Source of the DNA: Methanobacteriaceae archaeon
GTDB lineage: Archaea; Methanobacteriota; Methanobacteria; Methanobacteriales; Methanobacteriaceae
Reading direction: 5' to 3'
NCBI GenBank assembly: GCA_027318585.1
Contig: DAHVOW010000013.1
Coordinates: 16,162-45,065 of the forward strand
DNA length: 28,904 nt
Below are positions 17,339 to 24,904 of the stretch, in pieces (positions within the stretch are counted from its first letter, which is position 1; every line of letters begins with the position of its first letter). The notes under the pieces were generated by a model. It saw only the letters and a list, made by a program, of their open reading frames with translations, ran no database searches and was not told where the DNA came from. The translations under genes were made by a program, and so were the position numbers.

Positions 17339-17881
17339 TCATACCATTTTTCCCATCTCATAGGCCTGATCCATGGCTTTAGTTCCCTTTATGTCCCCTA
17401 TTTTCCAGGCACCAGTTCCATAAATTATGCCTTTTTCATTTGCCCCACTGAGAACGGAATTAAATCCTCTGAATCCTTCTATGGTCCTTTCCAGGGCCTG
17501 TTTATTTCTAACCGCAGCGGTGGTAATGAAATAAAAATCCTTGTTTTGGATAGCGGCATACCTGGAATAGGTGCGGTCGATCAGGGTTTTCATCTGGGCG
17601 TTCATGGTATAGAAATAGACCGGAGTGGCCAGGACAATCACATCAGCAGCGATCATCTTATCCAGGACCTCGGCCATGTCGTCATCCTGGTCACAGATGC
17701 CTCCATTCATTTGACAGGAATCACAGGCCATACAATAATTAATTTCTTTATCTCTTAAGAAGATTTTCTCAGCTTGATGTCCTGCTTCTTCTGCTCCCAG
17801 CATGAACTGGTCGCACAACAGATCGGAATTTCCGCCTTTCCTTGGGCTAGCGGACAGTACCAATACCTTTTTACTCACCAT
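17339..17881 (-). CDS. Iron-sulfur flavoprotein / NADPH-dependent FMN reductase family
   Basis: 180 aa from ATG 17881, with GGAGAGG about 7 bases upstream; an in-frame ATG at 17908 would add nine residues. LVLSASPRKGGNSD (8-20) is the FMN phosphate loop, and VIVLATPVYFYTMNAQMKTLIDR is the flavodoxin-fold second motif. C50, C53, C56 and C63 (CMACDSCQMNGGIC) match the compact Cys motif (CX2CX2CX4-7C) of archaeal iron-sulfur flavoproteins, which bind [4Fe-4S]. The likely job is small electron transfer or oxygen/peroxide response; no partner is visible. A perfect dyad (17958-17977) lies upstream, between this gene and rnz. Confidence 0.83.
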   Translation of the reverse strand: MVSKKVLVLSASPRKGGNSDLLCDQFMLGAEEAGHQAEKIFLRDKEINYCMACDSCQMNGGICDQDDDMAEVLDKMIAADVIVLATPVYFYTMNAQMKTLIDRTYSRYAAIQNKDFYFITTAAVRNKQALERTIEGFRGFNSVLSGANEKGIIYGTGAWKIGDIKGTKAMDQAYEMGKMV

Positions 17882-17957
17882 TATGATCCTCTCCTTTTTA
17901 AAATACATTTATTTGATTTATTAATAATAATTAATAGGAATGTAAATTAAAAAGAAT

Positions 17958-17977
17958 GATGCAAATTTTGTTGCATC
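17958..17977. promoter_or_regulatory. Perfect inverted repeat, candidate operator
   Basis: GATGCAA, a 6-base spacer, then TTGCATC. The dyad is centred between the divergent flavoprotein gene (start 17881) and rnz (start 18035), next to AT-rich stretches that could be their TATA elements. The size suits a dimeric helix-turn-helix or ribbon-helix-helix regulator. Confidence 0.5.
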
Positions 17978-18034
17978 TAAATCTATACTTATCAGAGTTA
18001 TATTCAAAATAATAATCAACAAGGTGTCTATATC

Positions 18035-18943
18035 ATGGAACTGGTCTTTCTGGGAACCTCATCCGCCATACCCACCAACTATCGTAACCACTCTGCCCTG
18101 GCTCTTAAGGCCTTTGGAGAGTTAATGCTCTTTGACTGTGGGGAAGGAACCCAGAGACAGATGACCCGTATCCGCATGAGTCCCATGAAGGTTAAACGCA
18201 TTTTCATTACCCACCTGCATGGCGACCATTTCCTGGGCCTTCCAGGATTGATACAGTCCATGGCCTTCAGAGGGCGTGAAAATCCCCTCCATATTTATGG
18301 GCCAGTTGGTATCACAGATTTGGTGGATAGTATTAAGAAAATGGGATATTTTGCTCTTTCCTTCCCCATTATCACCCAGGAACTCCAGAAAGGAGTTTTT
18401 CTGGATGAAGAGGGATTCCTTATTAGTTGCTGTCCTGTGCAGCACTCGGTCTTAAACCTGGCCTATGCAGTTAGGGAGAAACGATCCCCTAAGTTTCTAC
18501 GGGAAAAAGCCCTGGAACTGGGACTTACACCCGGACCCGATTTCGGTAAACTGCAGAGAGGAATACCGGTTAAGCTTGGTGAGCTTACCATTCAACCAGA
18601 GGATGTGCTGGGAGACCAGCGTAAAGGCCGGAAAATTGTATACTCTGGAGACACCAGGGCCTGTGTGGAGATGGTTAATCTGGCCAAAGAGGCGGATGTG
18701 CTCATCCACGAGTCGACCTTCGACGGCAGCCAGGAAGAAAAGGCCTTGACCACTGGACATTCCACGTCAAGAAGTGCCGCCCGGGTGGCAGTTTTATCTA
18801 AGGTAAAGAGGCTGATCTTAACCCATCTCAGCACCAGATACCGCGATGCGGATTTATTGAAAAAAGAGGCCGCCGAAATATTCCCGGATGTGGTGGTGGC
18901 CGAAGACATGATGAGCGTGGAGGTGAAGCGCCGTGCAGATTGA
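18035..18943 (+). CDS. rnz: Ribonuclease Z
   Basis: 302 aa, normal for the short form. FLGTSSAIPT (5-14) starts the metallo-beta-lactamase fold. THLHGDHFLGLPG (59-71) carries the zinc ligands H60, H62, D64 and H65. CPVQHSVLNLAY, YSGDTRACVEMV, HESTFDG and LTHLSTRY complete the ligand set and the tRNase Z pattern. It removes the 3' trailer from tRNA precursors. AAGGTG lies 7 bases before the ATG. The stop overlaps the GTG start of the MscS gene by 11 bases, so the two are coupled. Confidence 0.95.
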   Translation: MELVFLGTSSAIPTNYRNHSALALKAFGELMLFDCGEGTQRQMTRIRMSPMKVKRIFITHLHGDHFLGLPGLIQSMAFRGRENPLHIYGPVGITDLVDSIKKMGYFALSFPIITQELQKGVFLDEEGFLISCCPVQHSVLNLAYAVREKRSPKFLREKALELGLTPGPDFGKLQRGIPVKLGELTIQPEDVLGDQRKGRKIVYSGDTRACVEMVNLAKEADVLIHESTFDGSQEEKALTTGHSTSRSAARVAVLSKVKRLILTHLSTRYRDADLLKKEAAEIFPDVVVAEDMMSVEVKRRAD

Positions 18944-19673
18944 TCCCCTACTGCAGAAGGTGATTATCACTGCCATTACCCTCATCGGTTCCTATATAAT
19001 ATATGAGCTTATTTCACACTTTCTAAAAAGAATCAAAGAACGGATGGATATTGAAGTAACGGTTATACAGGTTATAAAAGAGATATTCAAGTACACCATC
19101 ATTGCCCTGGCCATAACCATCATTCTAAATGTATGGGGAGTAAATATAGGCCCACTGATTCTTAGTTTAGGTATCGTGGGTATTGCGGTAGGTTTTGCTG
19201 CCAGGGATACCCTGTCCAACTTCATATCTGGAATGTTCATCCTGGCTGAGAAAAGCTTTCGGGTGGGTGATACCATAGAAATCTCAGGCCAGAGGGGCAA
19301 GATACAGAGGATGGGATTCCGGGTCACCACCATGACCACCCCGGACAACAAGGTCATCACCGTACCCAACTCCGCCTTTTCAAAGAATCCCTACCTTAAC
19401 TTCACCACCATGGACACCCGGAGGGTGGACCTGAAGATCAACATCCCCTACCAGTTGGACCTGGAAGAAGTCACCCCTCTACTCTTAAAGGCTGCCGGAA
19501 GCATTTCCTGGGCCCGATCCAATCCCAAACCAAAGATTCTTATAAAAGAGCTGAGTGATGTAGGTGTAAAGGCCACTTTAAGCGTTTGGACCTCCAAACC
19601 ACAGAAAGTGGCTGAATACAAAACTCAACTGGCACAAAAAGTCACAGAAATCCTGATTGAAGGAACAAAATAG
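18933..19673 (+). CDS. MscS-family mechanosensitive channel
   Basis: 246 aa from GTG 18933, with GGAGGTGA about 4 bases upstream. Three hydrophobic segments (about 9-29, 47-69 and 72-94) precede the pore-lining region (GIVGIAVGFAARDTLSNFISGMFILAEKSF) and the beta domain (FRVGDTIEI, TPDNKVITVPNSAF). The family is a heptameric membrane channel that opens on osmotic downshock. It is a small MscS with a short cytoplasmic C-terminal domain. The 11-base overlap with rnz makes an odd but clear operon pair. Confidence 0.92.
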   Translation: MQIDPLLQKVIITAITLIGSYIIYELISHFLKRIKERMDIEVTVIQVIKEIFKYTIIALAITIILNVWGVNIGPLILSLGIVGIAVGFAARDTLSNFISGMFILAEKSFRVGDTIEISGQRGKIQRMGFRVTTMTTPDNKVITVPNSAFSKNPYLNFTTMDTRRVDLKINIPYQLDLEEVTPLLLKAAGSISWARSNPKPKILIKELSDVGVKATLSVWTSKPQKVAEYKTQLAQKVTEILIEGTK

Positions 19674-19718
19674 ACCGAAAAATAGTTAAATCTCCGATGG
19701 TTGATCCGGGTGATATAA

Positions 19719-20318
19719 GTGAAAAGGTACAACATCTACTCCTTTTTGATCATAGTAATCTGCATCGTTCTATCGGTAGGAATAGTTATGGCAGCTTACA
19801 GCCAGTACCAGGACCTTCAAAATGCCCAGAAGAGTATAAAAGATTATAAGGAGAGGATGAGCAATCCTGTAAACGCTCTGGATCCTACCTCTTCAGTAGC
19901 AGGTTATTTAAACTACGATCTAATCATTCCCAAACTGGGAATTAGCTGTAATATCCGAGGAGATACTGTAAACGCATACAATGCTGTTTATCATTATCCG
20001 GAGAGTGTTATGCCGGGTAAACCCGGTGAATGTGGATTACTTGGTCACAGAACCACTTACTCAGGGCTTTTCAGAAATATAAGCTCACTTAAAGTGGGTG
20101 ATGAAGTTATAATCCGGGATTATATCCTGCACAAGAAATATGTCTACCAGGTGACTTCTAACGGTGCTGATATTCGCTGGAACTACAAACGCAATCCCGT
20201 GCGCTTTGCCCAGGAAGGTGAACCGCGTCTTCTAATTATAACCTGTTATCCTCCCGGAAAAAAACAAGCCGCCTACATAATGCACTGTAAGATGGTTTCC
20301 AGCAGCAGCCTGTATTAA
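19719..20318 (+). CDS. Sortase family protein with atypical active site
   Basis: 199 aa from GTG 19719 with GGTGAT 4 bases upstream. A signal anchor lies at about 6-27 (SFLIIVICIVLSVGIVMAAY). The sortase beta-barrel has ECGLLGHRTTYSGLF (H110) and LLIITCYPPGKKQAAYIMH (C176). In class E-like sortases a catalytic Arg follows the Cys by about 8-9 residues in a PPG-xxx-R pattern; here the matching positions (184-185) are Ala. The protein may be a transpeptidase using another Arg, or a divergent or inactive member. Substrates would be cell-wall-anchored adhesin-like proteins of pseudomurein methanogens; none are near. Confidence 0.82.
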   Translation: MKRYNIYSFLIIVICIVLSVGIVMAAYSQYQDLQNAQKSIKDYKERMSNPVNALDPTSSVAGYLNYDLIIPKLGISCNIRGDTVNAYNAVYHYPESVMPGKPGECGLLGHRTTYSGLFRNISSLKVGDEVIIRDYILHKKYVYQVTSNGADIRWNYKRNPVRFAQEGEPRLLIITCYPPGKKQAAYIMHCKMVSSSSLY

Positions 20319-20334
20319 TTCTACAGTTCTTTTC

Positions 20335-20360
20335 AAGTGGTTACTTAGCACTTTTTTTTA
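20335..20360 (+). terminator. Probable intrinsic terminator after the sortase gene
   Basis: AAGTG (20335-20339) can pair with CACTT (20349-20353) around a 9-base loop, and a run of T follows to 20359. The stem is short, so termination may rely mostly on the T-tract. Confidence 0.45.
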
Positions 20361-20428
20361 TTAATGCCCAAAAATTATTGTTGTCAATAGAAGACAATAT
20401 ATATGATAAAAAACATTATTTTGGTGTG

Positions 20429-20566
20429 ATGATGATCCACTTTCTAGTAGCTAATGACAGACACCATAAACTACTCGATAAAAATGGGATTATACACGCA
20501 ACTCCCCAATGTAAAAAACTAGATGGTTATTCAAAGCAACATGAACCAACGAAAACATTTTTTTAA
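20429..20566 (+). CDS. Doubtful 45-aa ORF
   Basis: An open frame from ATG 20429 to TAA 20564-20566. GGTG lies 5 bases upstream of it, and a second in-frame ATG follows at 20432. The product is rich in His and Lys (DRHHKLLDKNG, HEPTKTFF) and has one Cys; no family is recognised. It lies in the otherwise geneless 20319-20715 stretch, which shows a terminator and the hydrogenase promoter. It may be a real small protein, a decayed gene fragment or chance. Confidence 0.25.
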   Translation: MMIHFLVANDRHHKLLDKNGIIHATPQCKKLDGYSKQHEPTKTFF

Positions 20567-20659
20567 TACCAGAAGATGGGTGGGGTATCAACATCATCAT
20601 ATAAGTACTAAGAATATCAAAATATTAAGAAATAATATCCACTGACACCTAGGGAGTGA

Positions 20660-20668
20660 TTTAAAAAT
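20660..20668 (+). promoter_or_regulatory. Probable TATA box for the ferredoxin-V4R-hydrogenase operon
   Basis: TTTAAAAAT follows a purine-rich BRE-like AGGGAGTGA. The start of transcription is expected near 20690, about 26 bases before the ferredoxin ATG (20716), which has GGGGAT 6 bases upstream. A CCTAGG palindrome at 20648-20653, just before it, could serve as an operator. Confidence 0.45.
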
Positions 20669-20715
20669 CTTTCCCTTAAAATGAGAAAAATAAAAATGAA
20701 CTTAGGGGATTTAAA

Positions 20716-20967
20716 ATGGTGGAAATTGAAATCGACGAAGATGCATGTGTAGGGTGTGGTTCCTGTGTTGACGACTGCCCTAACGATGTGTATAAAATGA
20801 ATGAAGAAACGTGGAAAACCACAGTGGTCAATGCCGATGACTGCATGGCATGCCTATCCTGCCACGAGATATGTCCATCCCAGGCCATGACCCACAGCAA
20901 CATACATGTTGCGAAAAGGCTGTACATCGACCGCAAGGTGAATGATGTCCTGGAAAAAATAATCTGA
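20716..20967 (+). CDS. Dicluster 4Fe-4S ferredoxin
   Basis: 83 aa. C11, C14, C17, C21 and C43, C46, C49, C53 make two CxxCxxCxxxCP motifs, so two [4Fe-4S] clusters are expected. The spacing between motifs (about 22 residues) and a 30-residue C-terminal tail with charged helix (HVAKRLYIDRKVNDVLEKII) go beyond a minimal ferredoxin and may serve docking. First gene of the hydrogenase operon, 10 bases from the V4R gene. It likely accepts electrons from the hydrogenase small subunit or hands them to a partner (inference). Confidence 0.9.
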   Translation: MVEIEIDEDACVGCGSCVDDCPNDVYKMNEETWKTTVVNADDCMACLSCHEICPSQAMTHSNIHVAKRLYIDRKVNDVLEKII

Positions 20968-20977
20968 GGGGATCACC

Positions 20978-21532
20978 ATGGATATGGAAATCGAAGAAAT
21001 AAGGGGAACATTCAAACCAGAGATCATCCCCAAAGAAACTGGAGGCGACATTGAAGACTACGAAGAAGCACTCCACGTGCTTATGAAATTCGTAGGATCC
21101 ATGTCAAGCGCCCTGGAACAGGTGTCCGGGAGGGGGGCCAACGCCATTGTTTACCAGGCAGGAAAACGTATGGGCCACGATGCGGCCAAAATGATGGAAA
21201 AAACCGATGACTTGGAACAAGCCCTGAATGAAATGGGTGAAGTTCTGGGGGTAGAATTCTACTTCGAGATGTGGAAACCCGCAGGACAAGAAGGTTACAC
21301 CATCGAAAAGGGAAATGAAACTGTGGTTAAAGTCCTGTTCATGGACTGTGTGGTAAGACAAACACTCCGAAGAACTGGTCTTCCACAAAAAGGACCACTA
21401 TGCTATCTGCTCTACGGTTACATGGTTGGAGCCGTGGAGGAAGTGATGAGCATTAAGGGCAAACTGGACATAGACCACGTAGGTCCCAACGCCTGTCTTA
21501 AAACCCTAACCATCAAATGGGGTGGTAAATAA
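20978..21532 (+). CDS. V4R-domain (4-vinyl reductase-like) protein
   Basis: 184 aa; GGGGATCA lies just before the ATG. An N-terminal tail (1-27) is followed by a V4R-type domain: GRGANAIVYQAGKRMGHDAA, then a mixed helix/strand part, then FMDCVVRQTLRR (C124), GPLCYLLYGYMVGAVEEV (C142) and GPNACLKTLTI (C173). V4R domains, named after bacteriochlorophyll 4-vinyl reductase, bind small ligands or metals in many archaeal and bacterial proteins. The three Cys, two of them in the conserved V4R positions, could bind a metal or cluster. Its stop shares one base with the hydrogenase start (TAATG). Role in the hydrogenase is unknown. Confidence 0.75.
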   Translation: MDMEIEEIRGTFKPEIIPKETGGDIEDYEEALHVLMKFVGSMSSALEQVSGRGANAIVYQAGKRMGHDAAKMMEKTDDLEQALNEMGEVLGVEFYFEMWKPAGQEGYTIEKGNETVVKVLFMDCVVRQTLRRTGLPQKGPLCYLLYGYMVGAVEEVMSIKGKLDIDHVGPNACLKTLTIKWGGK

Positions 21533-22443
21533 TGGTAACCATTGCTTTAGAAACGCTGGCCAGCTGTTCTGGCTGCGAGATATCAATTTTAGATTTACAT
21601 GAAGACCTACCTAAACTTCTGGAGAAAGCTGAACTGGTATACGCACCAGTTTTGATGGACGCCAAGGAGTTACCAGATAATATTGATATTGCCATTGTAT
21701 CTGGTTCGGTTAGAAACGAAGAAAACCGGGAAAGGTTGGAAGAGTTAAGGGCAAAATCTGACATCCTAATTGCCTACGGGACCTGCGCCTGCTATGGAGG
21801 TATAACTGGAATGGCGGACCTCTACACCCGGGACGAAGTAACTTCCCGTACCTACAGCGATAACCCCAGTACCGAATCAGCACCTTTACCCAACGAAGTC
21901 GTGCCGGAACTGTTAAGTATTGTGCATCCGGCTGCGGACTTCACCCAAATCGATGGATTCATTCCGGGCTGTCCTCCTAAGGAGCAGTTAACCGGAGATA
22001 TCTTGATACCACTCATTAACAATGAAGCACCTGATGTTCCCAAAAAGAGTGTTTGCGCCGATTGTCAGCGGGAAATGGAACACGTGGAATACGACAAGAT
22101 TCACCGCCGAGTGGAAGGAACACCCGTGGAGGGTAAATGTTTCCTATCCCAAGGGTACGTCTGTTTAGGTTCCGTCACCCTGGGACGTTGCGGCGGACTG
22201 TGTACCGATGCTGGTGTTCCGTGCCATGGTTGTGGAGGACCATCCTTGGATGTGCTTCGAGAACCCAGCCATGACATCTACAATGGAGTGATTAAGAGAA
22301 TTGCACACCTTTCCAAGATGCCTGAAAAGGACGTTGAAAAACAGATGTACGACTTGGGACACGTGGTATACGGATTTGTCATTGGAAGTACCATCATGGA
22401 AGATAAGCTGGTTTCAAAAATACCCCAGCTGGTGAAAAAGTAG
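21532..22443 (+). CDS. [NiFe] hydrogenase small subunit, MvhG-like
   Basis: 303 aa; GGGGTGG precedes the ATG. The proximal cluster ligands are C12, C15 (ASCSGCEISILDLHE), C85 or C87 (YGTCACYGG) and C147 (PGCPP). C175, C178, C203, C211, C220, C224, C231 and C234 supply two more [4Fe-4S] clusters. The length and Cys pattern match group 3 (F420-non-reducing) MvhG/VhuG, although the sequence as a whole is divergent from the M. thermautotrophicus form I recall. No signal peptide, so cytoplasmic. It passes electrons from the Ni-Fe site; the acceptor is uncertain because MvhD is absent. Confidence 0.9.
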   Translation: MVTIALETLASCSGCEISILDLHEDLPKLLEKAELVYAPVLMDAKELPDNIDIAIVSGSVRNEENRERLEELRAKSDILIAYGTCACYGGITGMADLYTRDEVTSRTYSDNPSTESAPLPNEVVPELLSIVHPAADFTQIDGFIPGCPPKEQLTGDILIPLINNEAPDVPKKSVCADCQREMEHVEYDKIHRRVEGTPVEGKCFLSQGYVCLGSVTLGRCGGLCTDAGVPCHGCGGPSLDVLREPSHDIYNGVIKRIAHLSKMPEKDVEKQMYDLGHVVYGFVIGSTIMEDKLVSKIPQLVKK

Positions 22444-22452
22444 GTGATGATC

Positions 22453-23904
22453 ATGAAAAATATTGAAATCAGCCCGGTTACTCGTATTGAAGGACACGCC
22501 AAAATCACCGTGCAGGTGGATGATAGTGGAAACGTGGCCGATGCCCACTTCCACGTTATGGAAATCCGTGGATTTGAGAAGTTCCTAGAAGGTGCCGCTG
22601 TAGAAGAAGCACCACGTATTACTCCCCGTATCTGCGGTATATGTCAAACCGCCCACCATTTGACTGCAGCCAAGGCCACTGACCAGATATTTGGTTTGGA
22701 ACCACCAGAAACAGCTAAAAAATTAAGGGAACTCATGCTTCTGGGACAGTACATACACTCCCATTCTCTTCACTTCTACTTCCTGGGTGCCCCGGATCTG
22801 GTGATGGGACCAGAATCAGACCCTGCCATGCGTAACGTTCTGGGGATCCTGAAGACCCAACCAGAAGTGGCCTCCATGGCCATTCAAACCCGGAAGATTG
22901 GTCAGGAAATAACGGCCATCGTGGGAGGGAAACCTATCAGCCCCGTAACCGCAGTGCCAGGAGGACAATCCCGGGGATTATCCTCAGAACAACAATCTGA
23001 GTTACTGGCCAAGGCCAAAAGTGCAGTGGAGCTTGTGGAAAAAGGAGTTGAAGTTGCTAAACCATTATTTGAACAGTATGGAGAAGCAATTGAACTTCTT
23101 GGACCAGTAGAAACTCACTTCGGTGCTTTAACTAATAATAGTGGAGATATTAGCTTCTATGACGGAGATGTGAAGGTTATAGACCCTGCCGGGAATACCG
23201 TGCATCAGTTTGGTTCTTCCGACTATCTGGACTACATCGAAGAGAAGGTGCAGCCCTGGTCCTATCTGAAGTTTCCCTACCTGAAGCAGCTTGGATTCCC
23301 TCAAGGTAACTACCGAGTAGGGCCCTTAGCCCGGCTTAATGTGGTTAATTCCATCCCAACCGAGAAAGCCTCTGAACTCTTTGCTGAATACAAGGAAAAC
23401 TTTGGAATAGCTCAAAATCCATTACTCTATCACTACGCCCGCCTGATCGAGTTAATGTATGCCTCTGAAAGGGCTGTGCAGCTTTTAGAAGACGATTCCA
23501 TTACCAGTACTGATATTCGTCAGAACCTGACCGAACCACTGATGACCAAAGAAGAAGCCAAAGAATCCGGTGAAACCCGTCGGGGAGTGGGCATGATCGA
23601 AGCCACCCGGGGTATACTCATACATGACTACGAAACCGATGGCGCCGGTTACATAACCCGTGCCAATCTAATCGTGTCCACGGGTCAGAACAACCTGTCC
23701 ATGGATATTGGTGTCCGGGAAACTGCCAAGAAGATGATTCACGGCGACCAGATCTCGGAGGGTCTGAAAAACCAGCTGGAGATGATTATCCGGGCCTACG
23801 ATCCCTGCCTGAGTTGTGCCACCCACGCCATTGATGGCAGTTCACCACTGGGAGTGGAAATTTACGACTTGGAAGGTAAGTTAATCAGTAAACAGATGAT
23901 TTAA
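22453..23904 (+). CDS. [NiFe] hydrogenase large subunit, MvhA-like
   Basis: 483 aa from ATG 22453; AGGTGATGATC lies directly before it, so the GTG at 22444 is less likely. RIEGH (11-15) is the L0 motif, RICGICQTAHH (59-69) has C61 and C64, and the C-terminal DPCLSCATH has C452 and C455, the four Ni-Fe ligands. About 25 residues after H458 would be removed by a maturation protease. All ligands are Cys, with no selenocysteine. The family oxidises H2 in the cytoplasm. Nine bases separate it from the small subunit. A strong terminator follows, so no mvhB polyferredoxin belongs to this operon. Confidence 0.93.
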   Translation: MKNIEISPVTRIEGHAKITVQVDDSGNVADAHFHVMEIRGFEKFLEGAAVEEAPRITPRICGICQTAHHLTAAKATDQIFGLEPPETAKKLRELMLLGQYIHSHSLHFYFLGAPDLVMGPESDPAMRNVLGILKTQPEVASMAIQTRKIGQEITAIVGGKPISPVTAVPGGQSRGLSSEQQSELLAKAKSAVELVEKGVEVAKPLFEQYGEAIELLGPVETHFGALTNNSGDISFYDGDVKVIDPAGNTVHQFGSSDYLDYIEEKVQPWSYLKFPYLKQLGFPQGNYRVGPLARLNVVNSIPTEKASELFAEYKENFGIAQNPLLYHYARLIELMYASERAVQLLEDDSITSTDIRQNLTEPLMTKEEAKESGETRRGVGMIEATRGILIHDYETDGAGYITRANLIVSTGQNNLSMDIGVRETAKKMIHGDQISEGLKNQLEMIIRAYDPCLSCATHAIDGSSPLGVEIYDLEGKLISKQMI

Positions 23905-23940
23905 GGGCTTTTCAAGCTCTTCTTTTTTTTTCTTTTATTT
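23903..23940 (+). terminator. Intrinsic terminator of the hydrogenase operon
   Basis: AAGGGCTT (23903-23910) pairs with AAGCTCTT (23914-23921) over a 3-base loop, eight pairs including one G-U. A long T-tract (23922-23940) follows. This is the clearest bacterial-style terminator in the window and marks the end of the hydrogenase operon. Confidence 0.75.
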
Positions 23941-23987
23941 TTCCTTATTTGGCAATGGTACCGCTTTCAATCCGTGTCAGTAATGTA

Positions 23988-23995
23988 TTTATATG
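23988..23995 (+). promoter_or_regulatory. TATA box for the small ribbon-helix-helix gene
   Basis: TTTATATG lies 22 bases before the ATG at 24017, the usual TATA-to-start distance in archaea. With no ribosome site upstream, the mRNA is probably leaderless. Confidence 0.5.
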
Positions 23996-24016
23996 TACTG
24001 AATAGTAATGATTAAC

Positions 24017-24154
24017 ATGGCAAAGAAGAGTGTTTACATCCGTCTGGAGCCGGAGTACATAAAAAAAATTGACGATATTGCCACCCAGCAGGACCGGTCC
24101 AGATCATACATAATTAGGCAACTAGTAATAAAAAGTCTGGAAAAAGTTAAGTAA
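24017..24154 (+). CDS. 45-aa ribbon-helix-helix (CopG/MetJ-type) regulator
   Basis: Short frame from ATG 24017 (or in-frame ATG 24008) to TAA 24152-24154. SVYIRLEPEYIKKIDDIA then DRSRSYIIRQLVIKSLEK gives the strand, helix, turn (with SRS at the helix start) and helix of a ribbon-helix-helix DNA-binding dimer. K4, Y7 and R9 are on the DNA-reading strand. No antitoxin-like C-terminal extension and no toxin gene follow. It could autoregulate or act on the hydrogenase operon just upstream. No Shine-Dalgarno is visible. Confidence 0.75.
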   Translation: MAKKSVYIRLEPEYIKKIDDIATQQDRSRSYIIRQLVIKSLEKVK

Positions 24155-24406
24155 TACTTTTTATTTATTTGATAAGATTATGAAGGTTGTGCCCCACGTT
24201 TTATAGATTTTAGTATTACTTTTTTATTTTTTATTAAGAGTTATTGGGTGAATATCCAATTTCTAAAAGATAAACAGTAAAGTTTATGCTAAACCCCCAA
24301 CAACTGGTCTACAAACAATTAACAAATATTGCGAACCTACTAGGTGAGTTCTAATTAAAATTGGTTAATTAAGTTGTGTTAAATAAGTTTAAAATAATGT
24401 GATGCC

Positions 24407-24811
24407 ATGAACCACTTCCTACCAATCAAATTTGAACTGGAACATGTATTCCTTGGTTCCAGTGGGGTTAATGTACTATCCCTAGAAGGAACTGAGCTAT
24501 ATTTCCGGTGGGAACCTTCCTTCAAGAATTATGAACCATTCCGAGAAGTTAGGATTGAACCACTACCCGAAGAATGGTCCCTTTTTTGGTCGGCATTGGA
24601 TGATATTGGATTCTGGGAATGGGAAAACTTATATCAACCCCCCGAGGACACCATTGTTGATGGTCACATTTTCAATCTGGATATTGAATTTAATGGTCGG
24701 GAATTGGTAACCAGTTGCTGGTGTAACGCTCCGGATAAAATAGAAGAGTTCTATCAGGCCCTGGAAGGTTTAACCGATCTGGATTTCCAGCACCCCGGTG
24801 GTGTGGCCTAA
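24407..24811 (+). CDS. Trp-rich hypothetical protein
   Basis: 134 aa; GTGAT precedes the ATG by 3 bases. Seven tryptophans are concentrated in the middle and C-terminal half (EEWSLFWSALDDIGFWEWEN and SCWCNAPDK), with two Cys in CWC near residue 105. The end is an acidic helix followed by DLDFQHPGGVA. No family is recognised. It looks like a compact beta-rich domain. The gene follows a geneless AT-rich stretch (24155-24406) holding an ATTGG/CCAAT inverted repeat near 24243-24261 and is not tightly linked to its neighbours. Confidence 0.6.
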   Translation: MNHFLPIKFELEHVFLGSSGVNVLSLEGTELYFRWEPSFKNYEPFREVRIEPLPEEWSLFWSALDDIGFWEWENLYQPPEDTIVDGHIFNLDIEFNGRELVTSCWCNAPDKIEEFYQALEGLTDLDFQHPGGVA

Positions 24812-24904
24812 CTAATATTTTAAGGATTAATTGATCATAAAAAGAATGAAATAAAAAATCAAACCGGTTTTAGTAAGCCAGATTTATTCTAGATGGGTGA
24901 TGAT

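Noticed and set aside
22444..23904. Possible selenocysteine or split C-terminus in the hydrogenase large subunit, as in Vhu enzymes
   Set aside because: The last metal-binding motif is read as DPCLSCATH with ordinary Cys codons and continues to a normal stop.
24017..24811. Toxin-antitoxin pair of the RHH gene and the Trp-rich gene
   Set aside because: They are 252 bases apart, with separate promoters likely, and the RHH protein has no toxin-binding extension.
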